64,000 bases of DNA, taken from Delphinus delphis. Taxonomy: Eukaryota > Chordata > Mammalia > Artiodactyla > Delphinidae. The translations under genes were made by a program, and so were the position numbers. The notes below the pieces were generated by a model, which made no database searches, had not been told where the DNA came from, and worked only from the letters and a program-made list of their open reading frames with translations. Of this stretch, positions 11,166 to 22,775 are shown in pieces (position 1 is the stretch's first letter; each line of letters starts with the position of its first letter). The stretch covers positions 106,805,893-106,869,892 of the forward strand of contig NC_082688.1 in NCBI RefSeq assembly GCF_949987515.2, written 5' to 3'.

Positions 11166-12955
11166 CTTGGAAGAAAACACATTGACGAAAAGTTAATTAC
11201 AACAGTACAGGAAAGCAAGCATATTTAATAAGATTCCCTATTAGTAGTATATTTGAAATTGCCTTATCTTATGCCTTATTCTCTCTCACAGTGATGGAAC
11301 AGGTACAAACTCAAGCAAGAAATTCCTTTAAACAAATGCCGTAATATAATTTGATCAGTCTGCGAACACATGTTCAGATTACACTGCCATTCATTTGTGC
11401 TTACTGCAGTAGCTGGGTGCATGGCAGTGGTCTAGTTCTCCCATACTGAAATTATTAAAATTAGATAACAGACATCCAGGTAAAATAGACATTTAACTGA
11501 AAAGTATGATTCCTGTTACAAAGAATACAAGCTGATGCCATCCCCCACCAACTAGCCATTATATCCTGCAAGTTATTGTATGTATGCTTCCCTTTACATG
11601 TATGTATGTATGGGCTATTCGTTTTGAAACTTTGTAGAATATGCTATTCCTTTCATTTTTGATAATTTTAGCAAATGCTAAAAGTCAATGGCCACCACAT
11701 TTATAGATCTGAGCAGGAAATCAACATACTTATGTTCCAGTAAATGAAAACAAGCAGCGAGTAATTTCACCTTATTCTGGTAGGTGGGGCAAGATGTCAA
11801 GTTTCTTAGGTTCAACATTTAAGGGTTCTGCCCACATTCTATTAGAACTGTTGGTACTGATCTAGAAAGAAATGTAAGATCTGTTTATTTTAGAAAGTAA
11901 TATGCTTCCTCTACCGTGAGCTGTAGATGTTTTACCTCTTTGCAAGCCTTTTCTTTATGTCTACAGAATGATCTGAGTTGTGCCCACAACCAGCCCATCA
12001 TATAATTAAGCTTAATTAGATATTTTCTATACAAAGCGAACAAAATGTACTTTCATTGTTCTTGTACCAAATTCCCCACATTATGTATCTTTTATAACCA
12101 AGAGTGAGAACTCTATAAAATTTAAATGTAAATGATAAAAACATTCTCCTCTCCTTCATCCTTTGTTTTACAATGGCTAGAAGACCGGATTTGTACATTC
12201 TGAAGTTTAATGTGTATACACATATCAGAATGTTTCTGCTTTCTGATGTCTAGTTTTCTTAGAAGTAGATTAAAAGGTTTCTATCTCTTTGAGATGCTTC
12301 AGCCTTGCGAAGAGAGATTGTGTTATCTAAAAGAAATGATCAGACTAATAGTTGAAACATTTTATAACTGGGTGGTCACTTTGCCCATGATGGGAAAGAA
12401 AGTGCCTGTGTTTGGCATTGAAACAGAAATAGAAAAAAGTGCCTGTGCTGGAAAACAGAACCACACTGTCTTAATGCAGAGATGTCTATGACAAGTCCAC
12501 GTTCAATGAAGTGCAGGCCATTCGCGGTTTTACTATTAACTTTACAGTGTCATTCTTTTTTTGTAATTCCCAACGACACAGGCAACAACTACAGCCCGGT
12601 CTGGGCTCATAAGAAGAAGGTATACAGTTATTAAGAGCACTAATGCACAATAAAAATTTTTAGTGTTTTCCTGGCCTCAGTCAGTAACTGTTCTAGTAAA
12701 AGGAAAGCAAATAAGAAGGACTCAGGTACTTTAACTTCCTATGAGATACTCTTGCCCTCTGAAGTCACAGCCCTTTCAATGTCCTTCTCTGTGAAAAGCG
12801 ACATCATTCTTCTAGTCAGAAATCCTCACAATTTGTTCCATTCCTCACCGGCCATATCCCTCTCTCATCACTGGAAATGTCCATCGTTATGGAGGGTTGC
12901 AGCAGCCACTAGAATCCCCTGATGAGTAAATTTGGTCTTCTAAACTGAATGGCAA
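11166..12955. other. Anonymous DNA
   Basis: About 1.8 kb with no gene or transposon I can name. A short tgta/tgtatgta run lies at 11576-11612. Open frames at 12016-12198 and 12210-12491 show no family features. Confidence 0.4.
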
Positions 12956-13772
12956 CCATTTAAAAAATTTTCACTACAGAAAATTTCAAATGTATATGAA
13001 GTAAACAGACTAGTGCCATGAACCCTCATGTACCCTCAACTCACTTTCAATAACTATCAACATTCTGACACTTTTGTTTCTCCACACACTCCTCACTCCC
13101 CAACTTGATGAGGATTATTACTTCCCTTTTTTCCCCCTGAGATAAAAGTTACAACTAAGTTTTTTTTAACCATCTTAACCATTTTTAAGTATACAGCTCA
13201 GCAGTAGTAAGTATATATTCATACTGTTGTGCTGCCACCACCATCCATCTCCACAATTCATTTCATATTGTCTGAAACTCTTCAGCCTCTAAACAGTAAT
13301 TGCCCATTCCCCTTTCCCCACTTCCTCCAACACCCACCATTCTGCTTTCTGTCTCTATGAATCTGACTACTCTATAGGTACCTCACGTAAGCAGAATCAT
13401 ACAGTATTTGCCCTTTTTTGTCTGGTTTCTTTCACTTAGCGTAAAGTCCTCCAGGTTCATGTGTTTATTTTTTGTGTCCTTCCTTTTTAAGGTTGGATAA
13501 TATTCATTCGTATGTACAGACTATATTTTGCTTATCCATTCATCTGTCAATGGACACTTGGTTGATTCCGCCTTTTGTCTACTGTGAATAACACTACTAT
13601 GAACACGGGTGTACAAATACTTCTTCAAGATTCTTCCAATTCTTTTGGGTATACACCCAGAATTGGAATTGCTGGATCATATGGTAATTTTATTTTTCAT
13701 TTTTTGATGAACTACCACATCATTTTCCATAGTGGCTCTACTAGTTTACATTCCCATCAACAGTACACAGGA
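12956..13772 (-). mobile_element. Old L1 3' region, inverted (possibly two pieces)
   Basis: Minus-strand L1 text: 'accatcttaaccatttttaa', 'agcagaatcatacagtattt', 'cttatccattcatctgtcaa', 'ggtatacacccagaattgga' and 'acattcccatcaacagtaca'. The left 180 bp ('catgaaccctcatgtaccct') looks like a separate L1-type 3' segment joined before 13145. No intact frame remains. Confidence 0.8.
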
Positions 13773-14111
13773 TGATAAACAATTATGTTTAAGAAAACTG
13801 GCACTTGGCAAAAATGTAGAGTTTACAAAGTACGTTCATATACATTATACTACATAATCCTTCAAACACAGCTGACTAGCTTGGAGGCCTGATCTCTTGG
13901 CAAGTATTCAGATTCTTAATAATGTCACCTCTCTCCGTATTTCTGAATAAATGTTTTCTTCTAATCAGACTGGTTTAAGCAGACTATATTACACAGTATT
14001 AGATATGTATATAGCTAAACGCTAAAAATATTAATAGTGAGGGACTTAAAGGACCCAAATGAAATGTAAACATAATAGAATGATATTGTCGATCCCAAGG
14101 GGACTAACCTT
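13773..14111. other. Anonymous DNA
   Basis: No gene or repeat recognised between the inverted L1 and the young L1 insertion. Confidence 0.4.
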
Positions 14112-14125
14112 AAAACAGCTGTGAG

Positions 14126-14504
14126 ACATATATATGGAATCTAAAAAAAAAAGGTTCTGAAGAACCTAGGGGCAGGACAGGAATAAAGACGCAGACGTAG
14201 AGAATGGACTTGAGGACACGGGGAGGGGGAATCGTAAGCTGGGATGAAGTGAGAGAGTGGCATGGACATATATACACTACCAAATGTAGAACAGATAGCT
14301 AGTGGGAAGCAGCTGCATAGCGAAGGGAGATCAGCTCGGTGCTTTGTGACCACCTAGAGGGGTGGGATAGGGAGGGTGGGAGGGAGACGCAAGAGGGAAG
14401 AGATATGGGGACATATGTATATGTATAACTGATTCACTTTGTTATAAAGCAGAAACTAACACACCATTGTAAAGCAATTATACTCCAATAAAGATGTTAA
14501 AACA
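14126..14504 (+). mobile_element. Young 5'-truncated L1 3' end (cetartiodactyl L1)
   Basis: The terminal ~380 bp of a young L1: 'gagggtgggatagggaggg'-like text, 'ataactgattcactttgtta', and the terminus 'caattatactccaataaaga' with an A-rich tail. A perfect 14-bp TSD, aaaacagctgtgag, flanks it (14112-14125; 14506-14519). It is classic target-primed reverse transcription with severe 5' truncation. There is no ORF content. Confidence 0.93.
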
Positions 14505-14519
14505 AAAAACAGCTGTGAG

Positions 14520-16515
14520 GATCTTAACAGGTAGCCTTGACAGATACCAGCTAGACAGTTACTAGGTAATTCAGACTTTATGTTTCCTGCAGATTCCACT
14601 ATGTGAGGTAGTCGTACATGGGGTGGGGGGTGAAGTAAGTGGGGTGAGCAGAAGCTATGAGGCAGCACAGAAAGCCCACAGGGAAAGCTGGAAGCAAATG
14701 GAGGAGAGAAAGCAGGCAATGAGTTCAAAGCTTATTGATGAGAAAGTTATATAATTTCCAGGGCCTAGTGCATAATAAAAATGCAGGGCCCTTATAAAAA
14801 AAAAAAGTTAAGAATTTCAGGATGGCAACAGGAAAACATTAAGTCAAGTGCGGGGCCCTGTTCAACTGCACAGGTCGCTGGCCCAGGAAGCCAGCCCTAC
14901 GTACTGAGCTGAAGACAGGACGCAGGGCAACTAGCACTGCTCCCAGCAGCAAGGGTGGGGGAAAGGCAGGAGAAGCGCCACGTCTCAGTGCAGCAGGCGC
15001 CCACAGAGGACACCGGCGTCCAGGGCACAATTCACAGGGCATATCAAGGCCAAAATGTATCTCCAGGCATTCCCAGGTCCGTTTGCTTTTAAATAAAGGG
15101 GTGGAGGGTTAACAAGCAAACATCTATTAACTCAGTTCATGGCTGAAAATGAGATTAATCACCACCGAACAGACAGGAGCACAGTAGGCAGGAAATATAG
15201 AATTGCTACGTTTTGGTGAAAGGCATCATGAAGAAGATCTGGCGTCTATCAATACCCAAGAAAGATCAATATGGCTGCCCAAGAGCAGGAAGACAAGAGC
15301 CCTATATATTTTATCTGAAATCTGCAACGTGAAGAGGGACAGAAAAGACCACAGACAACTTTTCCCTTATTGACTAAGTGCCCAGGGTTAGCCGTGGTTC
15401 AAAAATATCCTGTTAGGCAAGGAGAGGGAGGAATCCGGGGTTGGACAGGAAAAAGTTTTAATATCAGAGTGGGTCTTGGGAAAGTTAATGAAACAGAAGT
15501 CTAAAATGAGAAGAAAAACGAGAAGCTCCCAAAACTACCAGTTATGTCACAATTCCAGAAATCAAACTTGTCTACTCTTGAGTCATTCTTATAGCTTCTG
15601 AAATGTTGTGGTAATGTGTAAGAGAAGCTTGTCATTTTTTTTAACGTAACCATAAATGTTAATTAATTTTCCTGATAGCATAAGCCAAACATGCTTTATG
15701 AGAAAATAAAAACTAAGTTCAAAAAGAAACTTCACAATAATATGTGGACACTCCTCTCTTTCTATACCACCTTCGGGTCATGTTAGAAATTGAAACCTGA
15801 ATTAAAACCTTCTTTTGCCTTTATTTCTAAAATACAGTAAGACAATCCAGTTAAACACTGAGGAGGACTTAACTCTAGTGTTTCTGATAATGTCCATAAT
15901 GAATAAAGGTAGAGTCATTGGTATTCATTTCTGTTTTTAAAATCACTTAGCTTCTCACTATCATCTTGAAATTCAGGGGTATCAATTTAATAATGAGCTA
16001 CTTATTTTGGCCTCAATTTAATAAAGACATAAACTATTCAAACAGCAGAAAACATTTCTAATAAATGCCCACCACTACAACTATTTTCCAATGTATTACA
16101 TCATTTCATTGTGTCTCTACAACATCCTCTAGTAATAACACTGGAGTAAGTGGTCCATTTTCCAAAAGGAAAAAAACTAAGCTGAAAGATTTTACTACAA
16201 TAAAACAAAACTTCTAATATCTACTCTGAGATACTTTCTTCTCTCCATAAATCAGTGCATCTAAACAACAGAAAAGGTCTTTTACACTAAAACACAATTG
16301 TGTCCTATTTCCTTCCCTCTGGAAGCTATCGATATAAAGCAGCAGATCATGGGCTATCCAGGATGATGAGAAACAATGTTCCCCATTCATCCCTCAGGGC
16401 AGTAGAGATGCTAGGAGAGTTAAGAGGGCACCAAATGGAGAAGCTAAGTGAGTCCCAACTTCTTCTGTCTGAACTGCGGATTGCTTCCTTATTTTGTTTT
16501 TAGAACGGTAAAGCC
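14520..16515. other. Anonymous DNA with a GC-richer patch
   Basis: No gene supported. At 14755-14890 repeated 'gcagggcccttataaaa' / 'gcggggccctgttc' text looks like a dispersed old element I cannot name. 14836-15060 is GC-richer. The remainder is AT-rich and featureless. Confidence 0.35.
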
Positions 16516-16689
16516 TGAATCTTTTAATTAGGAAGGAGCTAAAGTCAACTAGTCCAAATTTTCACCAGTGCTGGAATCCCAAGTCTATCAAATGTTCACT
16601 CAACTTTTGCTTAAATATCTCCAAAGACAAAAAGACTGCTTCCTTGGAAAATAATCTTTCTCATTTCAGAGCAGCTCTGTTGGGCATCA

Positions 16690-17255
16690 TTTTGGTCCTA
16701 TACAATTCAGGAAAAATCAGCAATGTCAGGATATATGAATAACTCACCTGTTTTTATTGTTCAATAATAATAAGTCCTGAGGTCATTGTCTCTCCAAGGT
16801 TTGTTATTTCAGTGGCTCAGTGTCACCCAAGGCTACATCCTTCTTTTCACTCAGCCACTAGCTCACTGGTTTAGCTCTCCTTATGGTCTCAGGATGGCAC
16901 CTATCATTCCAGGCTTCACGTGCAGACATAACAATGTCCAGTGTAAGATTATTTCTTCCCTGCTGAATCTTTTTATCAGAGAGGAATGCTTGTGTCTGAA
17001 GACCGCTGGCACACATCTTACTGACCAGAACTACGTCTGGCCAGTCACCAATAAGGAAAAGGGGTCTATCATGATTGGCTAAGACTAATCATGATTTGCC
17101 CCTCTGAAGCTAGGGTCTGCCTGTCTTGAAAGACAAACCTCTACAGAGAGGGTAGATTACAGAGACAAAATCAAGGTTCCCTTAGGAGGAAGGGAGGGAG
17201 AAAGGGCAGGGATATGTATAGGTGATCCAACATTTGCTATGGGTGTATGGCATCA
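16690..17255. mobile_element. Unassigned insert inside the L3 copy
   Basis: About 560 bp separating two collinear L3 segments. The phrases 'atgattggctaagactaatc' and 'ttgcccctctgaagctaggg' recur in mammalian interspersed repeats, but I cannot name the family. Ends are approximate and no TSD is evident. The 98-codon open frame within it has no motif. Confidence 0.4.
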
Positions 17256-17433
17256 AAAACTTGTCTTTCAGTTAATGTCCACCTACTGGCACTAGTTCTA
17301 ACCTCTAGATCTAACTGGAGAAATCCCTGTTCCTTAACTGTACTACAAATTCTGTATATGAAAAACACTATTAGGTTCACCTCCTCCTCAACCCTAACTT
17401 CTTCTCTAGGTTAAATATTCCCATTTCTGTCTA

Positions 17434-17758
17434 CAGGTGTCCCTCGGTATCCATGGGGGATTGGTTCCAGGACCCTCCCCCCTACTCCCCCATGGATGCC
17501 AAAATCTGCACATGCTCGAGTCCCTTATATAAAGGGCACAGTATTTGCATATAACCTAAGCACATCCTCTCATACACTTTAAGTCATCTCTAGATTACTC
17601 ATAATACCTAATACAATGTAAATGCTATATGAATAGTTGCTAGTAGGCAGCAAATTCAAGTTTTGCTTTTTGGAACTTTCTGGAATTTTCCTAATATTTT
17701 AGATCCAAGATTGGTTGAATCTGTGGATGCAGAACCCACAGGTACAGAGGGCTGACTG
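17434..17758 (-). mobile_element. MER2 (Tigger-class) DNA transposon, full length
   Basis: A 325-bp non-autonomous element with terminal inverted repeats: left caggtgtccctcggtatcc, right (reverse complement) cagtcagccctctgtacc. It is flanked by TA target duplications (17432-17433; 17759-17760). Internal text 'aagttttgctttttggaact' and 'tatttgcatataacctaag' matches the MER2 consensus as remembered. It inserted into the L3 fossil. Confidence 0.88.
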
Positions 17759-18179
17759 TATATGACTTCATATCTACATGGTTACCATCTTGATCGCTCT
17801 GCAGTTTGCCAATGCCCTTATAAAATGCCCATGATCCTCTTAAAATGTTTTGTACCAGTACAACATGCTAATTACCTCCCATGTGCTTAATACTACACTT
17901 CTATCAATACCATCTAACATTATGTTGCTTCTCTGGTACCATCCTTCTCCTGGCTTCCAATAAACTTTATCTTCTTACAACCAACACTTCGAGTTTTTTT
18001 AAAAATGATATGGTACAAAACTCTACACTTGGTTATGCTGTATTTCACCTTACTTTTGGCCTAGTTTTCCAACCTATCCAGGTGTTGCAATTATCTTGAT
18101 TCTGAAAACTAACGTGTTTGCCTCTTTCCTGGTTTTCAATTACAGAAATTCAGATTTAAGCAAAGCTCGCTCATGTTTT

Positions 18180-19025
18180 ATCTCTCAGCTTTGAAGAAGC
18201 AGGGCTATGTCACCTGGCGAAAACATCTTATGTCTCACACAAGCCTTCTGGGGTTAGATTAGCTTGTTGAATTTTCAAGGTCCAGAGACTAATCCTCACA
18301 GGGTCAGCAAAATGATCGTTAAGTGTATCGAGTACAGCCATCTCCCAGGGACCGACTGACTTTCAACGGACTAACTCAAACCAGAATACCAATTCAGCAA
18401 TGTTAAGTGAAAATTACAACAGCCAAGGGGACCAAGAGAAATGAGAGCCCTCTGGCCAATGTATTTTCACCCACGCCTGTCCACAGACAAACCATATTGG
18501 AAACCCATATATTAATCAAAGGGAACCAGATAATCGAATCATCTGCTCACTGAGCTCTTTCCATGTAGACGTGCAGCACGGGAAGCCAAATCATAATCAA
18601 GCATTTGTTTAGTGAGCACAGAAATCTAAGCAAAAGAATATCTAATATATCTAATACATATTTATAATATATATATTATCTATATATAGCTATTATATAT
18701 ATAATATTGTCTAATGTATATATTTAAAAACAGTTATCTAATATATATTTAAAAACCTCAGGGTAAACAGTCTTGTGTGTCATTCTCCACCACAGGGTTA
18801 TTGCTCTAGTACAACTGAGCAGCAGATGGGGCTACTCTGATTGGTATTTGAATAAACAGTGTTAAAAACTGCCTCCGTTATCTGACTAACCAACTCCCCT
18901 CTGACAGTCCCACTTCTTAATTAGATATAATGTACCCTACCCCATGGGGCTATGATCAAGCTCAGCTAGCCTGCAAGTTAGTCTGTTTTATAGACGCTGG
19001 AGTCATACTGATTGAGTTCAAGGCC
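18180..19025. other. Anonymous DNA with an AT-rich self-complementary tract
   Basis: No gene supported. At 18640-18760 the DNA is almost pure A/T and partly palindromic around ctatatatag (18680-18689). A degenerate duplication of 'tctaat..atatatttaaaaac' lies at 18710-18757. The rest is featureless. Confidence 0.45.
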
Positions 19026-19029
19026 AACG

Positions 19030-19354
19030 CCTCCTTCTGGAGGCTCTAGGGGAACTTCTAGAGACTGCATCACATGCATTCACAGGCTCACGGCCCCTCC
19101 CTCCACCTTCAAAGCCAGCGTCAGCCGCAGTGCAGCGTCTTCAAATCCTTCTGCCTCTGACCCTCCAGCCTCCTCCTTCCACTCGTCAGGCACCCTTAGA
19201 TTACATACCCTACTTAGCTAATCCAGGATAACCACGCCATCTCCAAATCCTTAATTACATCTGTGAAGTCCATTCTGCAACGTGAGGTAACATACTTACA
19301 GTTTCTGGGGATTAGGATGTGACACCATTGGAAGATCATGTTTCTGCCTACCAC
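19030..19354 (-). mobile_element. MaLR (MLT1-type) solo LTR
   Basis: Minus-strand LTR: 'ccttctggaggctctagggg', 'ctccaccttcaaagccagcg', 'atccaggataaccacgccat', 'ttaattacatctgtgaagtc' and 'gggattaggatgtgacacc', ending 'ctgcctaccac'. This matches an older MLT1-group LTR in reverse. No internal retroviral sequence adjoins it. The subfamily is uncertain. Confidence 0.65.
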
Positions 19355-19739
19355 GGAGCTACTGTACTGTAGTCTCACCACTGATTTTATGTTAGCCATT
19401 TTAAATTTGGTGGAAAAATTCAGCTTATCTTGAAACTTCTATACTATTAACTAAGGAGGACATGGCTACTTCCATGCATAGCTCATACTAAAATCAGACT
19501 GCATTTTTCTATTTCAGTTTTCACACACAAAATGGCAGATGTTTGATTTATCAATGGAGGAGAAAAGAAAATATGGGTTAAGCAATCACTAAAGCCTTAA
19601 CACTGTACCAATTAATACAGGACAAATTAGCCAGAATGAAGTTAATATATAAAAGGGAATCTAAATGCTTTATTGAGTTTTTCCTATTAAAAATAGGAAA
19701 TATGCAAAGGATGGAAACAAGCTACTGAGTTTATTAATC
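19355..19739. other. Anonymous DNA
   Basis: No gene or repeat recognised. Confidence 0.4.
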
Positions 19740-21353
19740 ATACCCTAAACTCTGTCATTACCAAACAATTGCAACCTTTCCCGTCATCTCAATTTCAAAC
19801 GCCCTATGCCCACCACCGAATCTTCCACCGCAGTGGTCCTGACTGCTGCTTACCTCCTCCTGGAGATGCCAGCGCCAACAATTCCCCAACCCTGATGGAT
19901 CCTTCAACTCATTGATCCTACCACCTTTTCATTATCCACACCCTGTCCTGATCCTCACGTCCTAGTGTAGACCTTACAATCCATCATTGTAATCACTCCC
20001 TTTGAATACACTCTCGCCCCTCCCCTCTCTCATCTCAATGGTACCCCAGCTAGCAAAAACCCAACACTCTTAATACCCAACTTTCTGCCTACTTCATGCC
20101 AGCCCAAGAACAGTTTAACATGGTAGGAGAAAAACCTCCACCACTAACTTCAAATGGCCCCTTACAGCTGCCCCTTAATCAAACTACATTTCCTTAATCC
20201 ACCGATTCCACTTTCCCAGGTAATTATCTCACACCCTCCCTCTCTGCAACCCTGAAAACCTTTCTTCCCCAATCCTCACTCTCCGCTGATAGCTGTTGCT
20301 TCCTGTTTCACTCAGCAAACAGAAACCAACAGACCCATCTCCCCTCATCCTCTACCCAATGACTTGCGGCTTGCCCATATACTCTCCTCTCCCTCCTGTT
20401 GGTCTGGGTTAATTGCCATTTCTTCACTTCAGCCTTTGGCCTCTTCCCTTCTCTTACCAACTTGAGGCTGCAGCTCTAGCTCTAGCTCCCCTCTCTCCTG
20501 CTTCATCAAATTTTTCCTCTCTGTGGATCATTTCTATAAGCACACAAACAGGCTGCAATTTTCCCCATCACACGCACTGCCTCCAATCACCTTCCTCCCA
20601 TCTTCTCCAGAGCTCACACACCAGGTGCTCGCCCTTAACATACCGCAGAAACTTCTCATCAAGGTCATCAGTAATCTTTGTGCAACTAAATTTAACAGTC
20701 AATTCTTGGTACTCATATTATTTAGCCAAGATGATGAATCTTTTTCCATGAAACACTTTCCACACTTGACTTTCAAGACACCATAGTATTCTGGTTTTCC
20801 TTCCACCCTACTGGCCAGGCCTTCTCACTGCCCTTTGCTGGATTCCTCTCGTCTCCCTAACCCTAAAAGTTAAAAGTGCCTCAGGGTTCAGTTCTCAGGC
20901 TTCACTGTCTGCATTTACTCCTTTGGGAAAGCCCTTCAGTCTCAGGACTTGAATCACCATCTGTGCTGAAAACTCCGAATTTTACATTCCAGCCTAGATC
21001 AGAGCCCTGAACTGCCACCTCCTAGATCACAACTGCCTATTCCATCCCTTCTCTTAGATGTCAGGCAGGTGCCTCTGCATGTCCCCAACCAAATCCCTCA
21101 TTTCCCTATAAGCCTGCTCCTCAGTCTTCCTCAGCTCAGTATACGGCAACTCCATCCCATCCAAAACCTTAGCATCACTCCTGACAACTTTCTTCTCCTC
21201 GAATCCACCATCGTTTCCATCAGCAGACCCAATTAGTGCTACCTTCAAAATAGACCTAGAATCTGAACACTTACCAGCTCCACTGATACCACCTTGAGCC
21301 AAGCCATACTGTTAACTGATCTGCTTCCACTCTTATCCCCCTATATTAATATA
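19740..21353 (+). mobile_element. L2 LINE, ORF2 endonuclease end and RT region (degenerate)
   Basis: About 1.6 kb of plus-strand L2 ORF2. Landmarks: 'caattgcaacctttcccgtc', 'aaggtcatcagtaatctttg', 'gacaccatagtattctggtt', 'ccaccctactggccaggcct', 'tgcctcagggttcagttctc', 'cagtcttcctcagctcagta' and 'taccttcaaaatagacctag'. The order matches L2 ORF2. Many frameshifts and stops make it a dead fossil. It continues as 'cagcagccagaat' at 21736, after an LTR insertion. Confidence 0.85.
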
Positions 21354-21732
21354 TGCTATGGTCTAAATGTTTGTGTCTCCCCAGAATTCATTATGTTGAA
21401 ATCCTAACCCTCAAAGGTGACAGTATTAGTAGATGGGGCCCTTGGGAAGCGATTAGGTCCTGAGGGTGGAACCCTCACGAAGGGGATTAGTGCTCTTATA
21501 AAAGAAGACCTCAGAGAGCTCCCTCACCCCTTCCATCACAAGGAAAAGGAACAAGGACACAAGGAAAAAGCTCCCACTATGAACCAGGAAGAGGACCCTC
21601 ATCAAAACGCAACCATGCCGTCACCCTGATCCTGGACTTCCAGCCTCCAGAACTATAAGAACCAAATTTCTGTTGTTCAGAAGCCACCCAGTCTGGGGTA
21701 CTTTATTACAGCAGCCCAAACAGACTAAAACA
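21354..21732 (+). mobile_element. MLT1C-type MaLR solo LTR inside L2
   Basis: A plus-strand LTR running TG...CA: 'tgctatggtctaaatgtttg', 'gaaatcctaaccctcaaagg', 'cttataaaagaagacctcag', 'ccagcctccagaactataag' and 'gccacccagtctggggtact'. The flanking pentamers are atata (21349-21353) and ataca (21733-21737), a decayed 5-bp TSD. L2 text resumes immediately after, so the LTR is the younger insertion. The open frame at 21417-21629 lies wholly within the LTR. Confidence 0.85.
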
Positions 21733-21754
21733 ATACAGCAGCCAGAATTTTTTT

Positions 21755-22010
21755 TTTCTAATTAAGGTTCATGGGTTGCCCTATTCTCTTTCTCTTTAAA
21801 AATAAAGTGAAATTCATGTATAGTGAAATTAAACAGATCTTAGGTTTCAATTCAATGAGTATATCCACTATATAACCAAGACCCCAATCAAGATTCGGAA
21901 TACTTCCAACTTTGGGCTATTATGAATAAAGCTGTTATGAACATTCCTATACAAATCTTTTCAAGGACATATGGTTTCCCTGGGTAAATACCTAGGAGCA
22001 CGAAGTGCTG
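21755..22010 (-). mobile_element. Old L1 3' region, inverted and internally deleted
   Basis: Minus-strand L1 text 'aaagtgaaattcatgtatag' jumps to 'gggctattatgaataaagct' and 'gggtaaatacctaggagca', with the usual intervening sequence missing. Confidence 0.75.
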
Positions 22011-22012
22011 TG

Positions 22013-22465
22013 TAACAGAATAGAAATATGTACATGCATGTTCACAGCAGCGCTATTCACAACAGCCAAAAGGTGGAAACAGCCCAACTGTCCATCAACA
22101 GATAAATGGTTAAATAAAATGCAGTAACTCCATACAATGGAATATAATTCAGGTATAAAAAGGAATGAAGTACTGATACAATGCTGCATGGGGATGAGCC
22201 TTGAGAACATTATGCTAAGTGAAAGAAACCAAACACAAAGATCACATTTGTATAAGACATTCAGAATAGGTAAATTCATAGATACAGAATGTAAATTGAT
22301 GGCTGCCAGGGGCTGGGGGAAGGGAAAATAGGGAGTGATTACTTAACAGGTACAGGTTTTCTTTTAGGGCAATGAAAATGTTTTAGAACTGGGTGGTGGT
22401 AATGGCTGCTCCACACTGAACATACTACATGCCACTGAACTGTTCTCTCTGAAATGGTTAATTTT
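22013..22465 (+). mobile_element. Old L1 3' end
   Basis: Plus-strand L1: 'cacaacagccaaaaggtgga', 'ccatcaacagataaatggtt', 'gctaagtgaaagaaaccaaa', 'ggctgccaggggctggggga' and 'tggttaattttatgttatgt'. It abuts an inverted L1 piece with overlapping content, so the two are separate insertions rather than one twin-primed copy. Confidence 0.85.
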
Positions 22466-22604
22466 ATGTTATGTGAATTTCACCCCTCCCCCCCAAAAAA
22501 ACACCCCACACACAGGATTTTATTTTATATTATTTGAAACAGAATCTCACTCAGGCAGTTTAGGACAACACAAAACCTTGTGTCAACACCACTGTATGTG
22601 GGTG

Positions 22605-22775
22605 AGTTGGGTCATTTCACTAAACCACATGGTCTGGAGCAAGTCTCTTCAACTCTGCAGACTTCTGGGGTTTCTTTTCATGTGTAAAAGGAAGATCCTT
22701 CACTGGACTGTTGTGAGGATTAACTGAGATAATGACAATAAAAATACTTTGTAAAGTGCTAGGCATAAAAAATTA
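22605..22775 (+). mobile_element. MIR SINE fragment
   Basis: The text 'gtctggagcaagtctcttca', 'tcttttcatgtgtaaaagga', 'gttgtgaggattaactgaga' and 'taaagtgctaggcataaa' follows the MIR core and 3' LINE-related tail. Confidence 0.8.

Larger units (their letters stand above)
16520..18175 (-). mobile_element. CR1/L3 LINE fossil, interrupted twice
   Basis: Ancient CR1-clade (L3) LINE on the minus strand. Landmarks in order: 'gtcaactagtccaaattttc' (16547), 'cttaaatatctccaaag' and 'cagagcagctctgttggg'. After the insert come 'tactggcactagttctaacc', 'ttctctaggttaaatattcc' and, after MER2, 'tgatcgctctgcagtttgcc'. Then 'cctcttaaaatgttttgtac', 'ctacacttctatcaatacc', 'actctacacttggttatgct' and 'caattatcttgattctgaaa'. 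The order mirrors the L3 3' half. It is split by 16690-17255 and 17434-17758. No frame survives. Confidence 0.75.

Noticed and set aside
18960..19354. Coding exon suggested by the GC-rich open frame at 19012-19221
   Set aside because: The text matches an inverted MaLR LTR.
21755..22465. Twin-primed (5'-inverted) single L1
   Set aside because: The inverted and direct pieces overlap in L1 content, so they are two insertions.
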